Of a DNA stretch of 64,000 bases, positions 59,533 to 64,000 are shown one piece after another. The translations under genes and the position numbers were made by a program. The stretch is taken from the NCBI GenBank assembly GCA_003415625.1, contig PYIU01000003.1, positions 3,100,001-3,164,000 of the forward strand. Reading direction: 5' to 3'. Below the pieces are notes generated by a model. That model saw only the letters and a program-made list of their open reading frames with translations. It made no database searches and had not been told where the DNA came from. Source of the DNA: Aquanectria penicillioides. Lineage: Eukaryota; Ascomycota; Sordariomycetes; Hypocreales; Nectriaceae. Every line of letters begins with the position of its first letter. The first letter of the stretch is position 1.

Positions 59533-61778
59533 ATGCCCTCCGGCCCGGAGCTTGCGGCTTTCACTACCGTCTTCCGCGCCGCCGACCCGCACCGAGTTAA
59601 GCGCAATCGACAGACCGTCTCGTGCACGGCGTGCCAGCGCCGCAAAACTAAATGTGATCGCCAGAAGCCATGTGGTGCATGCGAGAAGCGTGGCGATTCG
59701 ACGGCCTGTCGCTTCGGCCTCCCGGCAGGCCCCGCTGGACGCCTCGAGGTTCAAGCTAGACTAGCCAAGCTCGAAGACATGGTAAAGGATCTTGCATCCG
59801 CGAGCTCTAAGAGACAGGAAAACAGCGATGAGGCATCGAGCGCGGATCAAAGAGGGCATTTTGGGCCAGGAGGTTTAGGGGATGGGAGCCAGGTCCAGTA
59901 TCACGGGGCGACGTCGTGGGCATCTTTGGTCGAGAGTATTCATGACATCCGAAACGTCCTCGATGCTGAGGACGACGCCCCCCCTCCACCAGAGGAGCCA
60001 GAGAGCTTACCAGCCCCTGATATCTTCCTCCGAAGTATGGCACCCATCACCATGAATGAAGTTCTCGACAGCCTGCCGTCCCAGCCCGACGCCGACAAGC
60101 TTGTAAGAATCTACTTCAACGCAAAGTTTCTCGCCGTGCCCTTTGTCCACGCCCACCACTTCCGGCGTCGCTACGATGCCTTTTGGGAGAATCCCTCATC
60201 CACCAGCTTTACCTGGCTTAGCATCATGTTCTCGATCCTCAGCATCGGATCCATGGTGGGGAAGGTCAAGGGCCACGATCCTACGCTGCTCGCTGTTGCG
60301 GATCCAAAGTACTACATGGTCCTCTCGGCACAGTGTCTTGTTACAGGAGAATATCTCAAGGCTAAAGCTTTCTCCGTCGAGGCCGTCATGATGTACGCCC
60401 ACGCGCGAAATGTCCAGAAAGAGGACTCGGATGCTACAATATGGGCATACTATGGACTGGCCGTGCGCCTGGCTCAGCGTCGGGGATATCATCTCGAGGC
60501 TAGCAAAGTCTCAGCCAAAATCACACCCTTCGAGGCTGAAATGCGCCGCCGGACTTGGTTCATGATCCAGTCGTGTGACTTGCTCTTCTCCTTTCAGCTT
60601 GGCATGCCATCGATGATCTACGAGGATGTCTGTAGCGTGGATCACTTACGGAACCTCAGCGATGACGACTTTGACGAAGATACTGAAGTGCCGCCTTCTC
60701 GGCCGCCCATCGAGGCGTCTCCGATCCTAGCCTGGCGTGTCAAGTCCTTTCTATGCCGCATCACCCGGCGTGTAATCCGGCATGTCATAGCGGCAGAGCC
60801 TCAGCCGTATGAAGAAACAATGGCCCTCAACGCACAACTGGAAGACTTTTATGCCGGCATCCCGCCGTGCTATCAGATACGAACGATTCGCGACACCTCT
60901 TTCAGTGATGCGGGCTATACAATTATGCATCGGCTGATCCTTGAGCTCATGTATCGCAAGACGCTCTGCGTTCTGCACCGTCCGTTCTTGAGCGATAACA
61001 AGGGCGAGTTAAGGTATATAGTATCCCGTGAGATCTGTCGTGATGCAGCAATTCGTATCCTCGACTTGCATCTCGAATTTGATCGGGAAACCCGGCCAGG
61101 TGGGAGGATGTACGAGGACCGTTTTATGGTTTCTAGCTTGACGCTCCATGATTTCCTCGTCGCGGCCATGATAATTTGTCTCGATCTTAGCGAGTCGACC
61201 GACATCAGGTAAGAGGGCCCCCCGTTTGTAACACTCAAAGAGGGAATATCGCACCACTCACACTTTCTGGGCCATCAGCCTAAACGACCGCAGGAGGCGC
61301 ACCAAGATCTTGCAGCAAGCATACGCGATCTGGAGAGAACGTAGCGTCAAGTCCAAGGACGCCCGGCACGCTTGCGAAGTTCTTTCTGCGATCCTGAACA
61401 AGGTCGAGACGCCCCTGGCAGCGGATACGAGTCTCTCAGACGGCTCTACGCTTGTCGCCGGCGATAGTCCCAATAGGGGCGATGGCTTTGCGCTGCCCGA
61501 CCTCACTCCCATGCAGCTGACAGATTATTCGAGCAACTTTGACGAGATGCTCCCGATTGATAACTTTTATGGCATAAACGAGGGACTGGATTGGGTAGGT
61601 CAAACCATCTTGGCCTCTCAGGCCAACCCCATCCCTCCTTCGCCTCCCCTGGCCCTGCTCGCTAGCAAGATGAGGGTCCAACTAACGAATCTGGCAGCCG
61701 TCGATTGACAACTATATTCGCCACGGCGCGGCGGGCGATGGCAACTGGGACCAGCTCTTCCCTGACACCATGGAGTGA
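59533..61778 (+). CDS. Zn2Cys6 fungal transcription factor
   Basis: Three exons, 59533-61208, 61279-61594 and 61698-61778, with introns of 70 bp (GTAAGA...ATCAG) and 103 bp (GTAGGT, branch ACTAAC, GGCAG), give 690 residues. The binuclear zinc cluster is at residues 31-57: CTACQRRKTKCDRQKPCGAC, with a sixth Cys in STACRFG. A short coiled-coil linker follows (LEVQARLAKLEDMVKDLA). The middle-homology domain (Fungal_trans) includes LVRIYFNAKFLAVPFVHAHHF, IWAYYGLAVRLAQRRGYHLE and EAEMRRRTWFMIQSCDLLFSF. The last exon gives DNYIRHGAAGDGNWDQLFPD; without the second intron the protein would end earlier, at 61708. Target genes are unknown. No adjacent pathway cluster suggests a local role. Confidence 0.9.
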
Positions 61779-63014
61779 CGAGGAACCTTTGTGCGTGTCA
61801 CAAAAGCCCCTTTTATCTTCTTCGATCGTGAGGGCGTGGACGGCGTTTCTGGTTTGTTTCCAGTGGTTTGCTCGGTGTGCTTGCTTGCAAGGCGATGGAT
61901 GGATGTAATGATGGCAGACGGCTTTGGTGCCGGCCGTCTGCGCCCCTCGTACCTTTCTCAGAAGGTGGATATTTTCTCCTCCCCTCTTCACAAGCCAGAT
62001 AGACCATCCTTGGATTAGTGGAGGACATCAAATATGCCGCAACGCCTTTGTTATTGACCCTTTCAGGAAGGAAAATATTGCCCCCCCTCCCCGGGCTGTG
62101 TGTGGCCCGTCCATGTACCGATGGCTAGCTAGCATATCCTAGCATACTCGCATGGCTAGAACGGTCTCCAGTACCGCAAGGTTCCCTCGTTGACGTGATG
62201 TCGACGCTGTCCTCTCTTACCCCTCCCTCCTCCTCCTGTTACCCCACCGCCGTGGAGGTCTTGTACGTACATCAGCAAACATCTGATTCTCGGAATTGAG
62301 AACCGAAACGGTTCGTGTTTTGACGAGGTTCAAGGCGCGCATGGTCGGACCAGCGGCCGCAGCAATACGAAGGTCGCAGAACCAGCGGCCGTTCGATTAG
62401 TTGAGGCCTCCCCGAACTGTTAACACCGAAGCTGACCCGACCGGACGCATCATCGTGCTCGCAAACACGCCTCCAGACCTTCTTCAGACCTCCTTCACAT
62501 CGCGACCGTGCAACACTAAGAGCGGGGTCATGTTTGCGGGACAAAAACAAATAACATGGATATCTCACTGCAGGCCGTCGACCTGGCTTGTTTATCTCTC
62601 GTAAATCATGGGCACATGCAAACCACAAACACTGCCAACCCAAGCCAAAATAGTTCCAACCCATCCGCCCAACGATTCCTGTATCTTCTACCTCCCAGAA
62701 CCAATTCCCATTGCCAAGGGCACACAATCCCTCCCGACCAGCGCACTGAGGGAGCCCCTCCTTTTTGAGCGGTCGTCAAATCCGTGCACTAATAAGATAT
62801 GCTTCGTAAAACCAGAAAACAATCAATAACGCCGCAACTTTTATAGACATGACTTTTTTTCCTTGTTTTTTTTTTCTCGTTCTTGTTTGGTGCTGTTTCG
62901 GCTGAGACAAGGAGTGACAGCTCTTGATGAAACAGAGTAAATGAATGTACACGACAGAATACGCTGGGGTATCATGACAGGAAATGAGAAGTGTGACATT
63001 GCAAAGGATTGGTA
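61779..63014. other. Intergenic, convergent 3' flanks
   Basis: 1.2 kb separate the Zn2Cys6 gene (+) and the acetyltransferase gene (-). T-runs at 62850-62880 (plus strand) may belong to the 3' region of the acetyltransferase transcript. The short frames at 62272-62727 (-) and 62401-62829 (+) lack coding character. Confidence 0.5.
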
Positions 63015-63986
63015 TTAAGATGCAATGCCGCGGAGAACACGCGCGGGGTTCCCGGCTACAATAGTAAAAGGTGGAACATCCTATCAAGGTTCATTAGCAC
63101 TTTCCGGTAATCAACATGCTGGGCGAATCGCTCAGACATACCTTGGTCACAATTGATCCTGCACCAACAGTGCTTCCCTTGCCAATGGTTCGTCCAGGGA
63201 GAATAATGGCACCTCCGCCAATCCAGCAATCTTGCTCAATGGTGATGGCCTTGCCGAGCTGAGGACCCTGTCCTCCTTGACGCTTCTTGGGGTCGATTGG
63301 TAGAGTGGCGGTAAAGATGCTGACGTTTGGTCCAATGACGCAGTTGTCCCCGATCTTGACTTCGCAGACGTCGTTGATGGTGCAATTTCGTCCAATCACT
63401 ACATGGTGGCCAATGGTGATGTTGTAGCCGTAATCGCAGGTGAAGGGCGTCTCGACAGCGACATGCCTGCCAACGCGACCAACGTTCGTGACAGGGGAGG
63501 CCTCGGTCGGCGAGACTCGCACAGGATCACGCGGTTGAAGAATTTCCAAGAACAGGCGGGCACGCTCCTCACTGGACACACTATTCGGGGGGTTGTCAAG
63601 TTGTTGAACCTCCAGCAAGCGCCGGCGCAGCGTTCGCGTTCGAGGCAGAGTTCCTTATCAAAGGGATAGTAATGCCTTCCTGAAAGCATCTCCTCCTTCT
63701 GAGTCCGTCTCTGGGGGAACTGAGAATGCGAGAGGGCCAGCTGGGCTGCCACTTGGGCATTAGACGTAGGAGCCTGCGGAGGAGCCGGGCTGTTCGTTCG
63801 CGTGGGGTGAAGAATATTGATTTGAGGAAGCTGGTTTCCAGGATGAGGAGTATCTGGCTCTGTTCTGCTGAGGTCGTGCAGCGGAGGCACACGCTGATAT
63901 TCCTTGGTCATCCTTTCGCTAAACGGCGGCGCCTGAGGGTTTGCGCTGACTGGAGTGGGAAACACGTTTGCCGGAGGGTAGGACAT
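63015..63986 (-). CDS. Maltose-O-acetyltransferase-type hexapeptide acetyltransferase, apparent 1-nt frameshift
   Basis: CoA-dependent sugar O-acetyltransferase of the MAT/NodL type. Exons 63986-63142 and 63080-63015 flank a 61-bp intron (GTATGT...GATAG). Residues 1-98 are Pro-rich and disordered. The maltose acetyltransferase N-terminal motif follows (EEMLSGRHYYPFDKELCLER, CAGACWRFNN), then a left-handed beta-helix of hexapeptide repeats: YNITIGHHVVIGRNCTIND, VKIGDNCVIGPNVSIFT, ITIEQDCWIGGGAIILPG, TIGKGSTVGAGSIVTK. It ends VPPFTIVAGNPARVLRGIAS. Between WRFNNLTTP and NSVSSEERARL the frame changes within a G6 run at 63587-63592 (C6 on the coding strand); one more base gives 303 residues, in line with homologues. 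The 5' end lies 14 bp from the window edge, so the promoter is not visible. Confidence 0.85.
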
Positions 63987-64000
63987 GGCGGACAGTTTAT

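Noticed and set aside
59533..63986. Biosynthetic gene cluster (Zn2Cys6 regulator plus acetyltransferase)
   Set aside because: No polyketide synthase, NRPS, terpene synthase, P450 or transporter is present, and the flanking genes are housekeeping.

Overview
This window is nuclear DNA of a filamentous ascomycete (Pezizomycotina, most likely Sordariomycetes). The genes are monocistronic on both strands, with short introns (mostly 49-166 bp) that have GTRNGT-type donors and CTRAC-type branch sites just before the acceptor. The products include fungal hallmarks: a MICOS Mic12-like subunit, a Zn2Cys6 regulator, a PPR protein and a mitochondrial Nat2/DUF1279 protein. I count about 20 credible protein genes, one tRNA-Trp-like locus, one decayed gene and one doubtful gene.

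Layout. 1-16 kb is gene-poor: a secreted PNGase A-type amidase (2379-4707, -) and a small poly-Ala protein (7177-7638, -), then about 8.6 kb with no recognisable gene. 16.3-17.7 kb is more AT-rich and holds a broken multi-exon coding remnant beside a tRNA-Trp-like sequence. 18-32 kb carries the DUF1279 mitochondrial protein, an unrecognised 653-residue protein, a small basic protein, a Tyr_phosphatase3-type phosphatase, a membrane-anchored amidohydrolase and an acyltransferase-3 membrane protein. A 5.4 kb non-coding stretch precedes HEM2 (porphobilinogen synthase). 42.5-58.6 kb is a dense housekeeping block: MIC12 and mitochondrial bL17 (divergent), UTP25 and eIF3f (divergent), an R3H-domain protein, a zinc-knuckle SR-like protein, Cwf18 and a PPR protein. 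The right end has an orphan protein, a Zn2Cys6 regulator and a maltose-O-acetyltransferase-type hexapeptide enzyme.

How the genes relate. Most are unrelated housekeeping genes. The 42-59 kb block is enriched for gene expression: mitochondrial translation (bL17m, PPR), 18S rRNA processing (Utp25), translation initiation (eIF3f) and splicing (Cwf18). Two divergent pairs there share promoters of about 450 bp. I see no biosynthetic cluster, CRISPR array or intact transposon.

Most notable. The zinc-knuckle gene at 53940 makes its conserved CX2CX4HX4C motif only if a 56-bp intron starting ATGAGT and ending AC is removed: a natural AT-AC intron with otherwise ordinary U2-type signals. Separately, three genes (amidohydrolase, MIC12, maltose acetyltransferase) each appear to lack one C or G, two of them inside homopolymers, which looks like an assembly-level indel pattern rather than three real pseudogenes. 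Exon coordinates were worked out by eye from splice signals and reading frame, and all intact models sum to whole codons.
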